DNA of 64,000 nt from Myroides odoratus DSM 2801. Lineage in GTDB: Bacteria; Bacteroidota; Bacteroidia; Flavobacteriales; Flavobacteriaceae. Position numbers and translations under genes: made by a program. The stretch is taken from assembly GCF_000243275.1 (NCBI RefSeq), contig NZ_CM001437.1:1968352-2032351 (forward strand), in the 5' to 3' direction. Positions 63,367 to 64,000 of this stretch are shown piece by piece. A model generated the notes under the pieces. That model ran no database searches. It saw only the letters and a program-made list of their open reading frames with translations, and was not told the DNA's origin. Position 1 is the stretch's first letter, and each line of letters opens with the position of its first letter.

Positions 63367-64000
63367 ATGAAGAAAATATATTTAACATTAGGAGTGCTGA
63401 GCTTGCTTAGTTGCCTTGAAGTGAAAGCCCAACAGAATCCACAATACACGCAGTATATGTATAACATGAGTGTTGTGAACCCGGCTTATGCAGGATCGAA
63501 GGATGCTGTATCTATGGGAGCTTTGTACCGCAAACAATGGGCTGGTTTTGATGGAGCACCTGAAACAGGAACTTTTTTCATCAACAGTCGAGTAGGGAAG
63601 AAAGTTGGTGTTGGTTTGTCTTTTATCAATGACCGCATCGGGCCAGTTACGGAGAACAATATTTACGGGGATTTTTCTTATACTTTGGAACTAGGTGGCG
63701 TTCATAAATTAGCCTTGGGTATCAAAGCAGGCGCTACGTTTCACAGTTCTAATTTGTTTTCTGATATTGGAAATGGTTATACCATTGATCCGGATGACCC
63801 TGCATTTGGAGAAGACAGCAAGTCTACTCTTTTCAACGCAGGTATTGGGGCGTACTACTATACGGATAAATACTTTATCGGTTTAGGAGTTCCTAATATG
63901 ATAAAAGAATACTATTTGAACTACGATGGGAAGGACTATGGTCAGCGCGAGATTCACATGTATTTGAATGGAGGTTACGTCTTTGATCTGAATCAAGATT
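63367..64000 (+). CDS. PorP/SprF family type IX secretion membrane protein (partial, runs off window)
   Basis: The reading frame starts with ATG at 63367 and stays open to the window end (211 codons seen). Translation gives a signal peptide (KKIYLTLGVLSLLSCLEVKA) and then QQNPQYTQYMYNMSVVNPAYAG and ALYRKQWAGFDGAPETGTFF, the standard beginning of PorP/SprF outer-membrane proteins. These barrels partner with a type-B cargo, and the gene directly follows such a cargo gene, so it is probably the dedicated attachment or export partner of the adhesin. The 3' end is not in the window. Confidence 0.93.
   Translation, partial: MKKIYLTLGVLSLLSCLEVKAQQNPQYTQYMYNMSVVNPAYAGSKDAVSMGALYRKQWAGFDGAPETGTFFINSRVGKKVGVGLSFINDRIGPVTENNIYGDFSYTLELGGVHKLALGIKAGATFHSSNLFSDIGNGYTIDPDDPAFGEDSKSTLFNAGIGAYYYTDKYFIGLGVPNMIKEYYLNYDGKDYGQREIHMYLNGGYVFDLNQD

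Overview
The window is a chromosomal segment from a low-GC member of the Bacteroidota, most likely Flavobacteriaceae (Flavobacterium/Myroides-like). The sequence-level reasons are: many TAnnTTTG -7 promoter elements and few Shine-Dalgarno sequences, a type IX secretion cargo with a gliding-type C-terminal domain next to a PorP/SprF gene, a Bacteroidetes-type (T6SSiii) type VI secretion locus, and family proteins typical of the group (DUF4837, DUF2480, DUF3078, TssN/O/P/R). The genus is an inference.

Layout. 1-11.7 kb holds housekeeping and envelope genes: the 3' end of a helicase gene, holB, pgk, a LysM lytic transglycosylase, a DUF4837 lipoprotein, rnpA, an M1 peptidase, an S8 peptidase lipoprotein and a metallo-beta-lactamase-fold hydrolase. 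12.2-16.3 kb is sufABCD. 16.5-43.1 kb is a type VI secretion island: a divergent LuxR-type response regulator, then a tightly packed unidirectional operon (two TssO-like proteins, TssP, TssR, TssH/ClpV, TssE, TssF, TssG, TssN, TssK, TssB, TssC), then Hcp (TssD) with its own promoter region, VgrG, a TPR protein, a two-TM protein, and a 1548-residue PAAR-like/Rhs effector. The Rhs protein ends in a ~142-residue toxin domain with a nucleotidyltransferase-like GSS...DxD signature. Behind it lies an immunity array: a probable cognate immunity gene, a 5'-truncated copy of a second immunity gene, an orphan ORF, a NADAR (ADP-ribose-related) protein and the intact copy of that second immunity gene.

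43.3-46.1 kb is nrdB-nrdA (class I ribonucleotide reductase without ATP cones). 46.5-50.2 kb is a haem utilisation operon hmuT-U-V-S, all on the minus strand. 50.5 kb is an M48 peptidase. 51.6-55.1 kb carries the second half of the SUF pathway (sufS, sufE, a DUF59 protein, DUF2480, DUF3078). 55.1-57.6 kb holds asnA and hflX; asnA is preceded by a 31-codon Asn-rich leader ORF and a terminator hairpin that together look like a translation-coupled attenuator. 58-64 kb is a large T9SS type-B adhesin followed by its likely PorP/SprF partner, which runs off the window.

How it works together: the T6SS genes form a contractile injection machine (sheath TssBC, tube Hcp, spike VgrG plus PAAR-Rhs, baseplate TssEFGK, membrane components TssN/O/P/R, recycling ATPase TssH) delivering a polymorphic Rhs toxin, with an immunity array that records earlier toxin swaps. 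The T6SS, nrd and haem genes sit between two parts of the SUF iron-sulfur pathway. The most noteworthy observations are the Rhs toxin/immunity exchange scar, the NADAR gene in the immunity array, the two unknown genes between vgrG and rhs, and the asnA leader.
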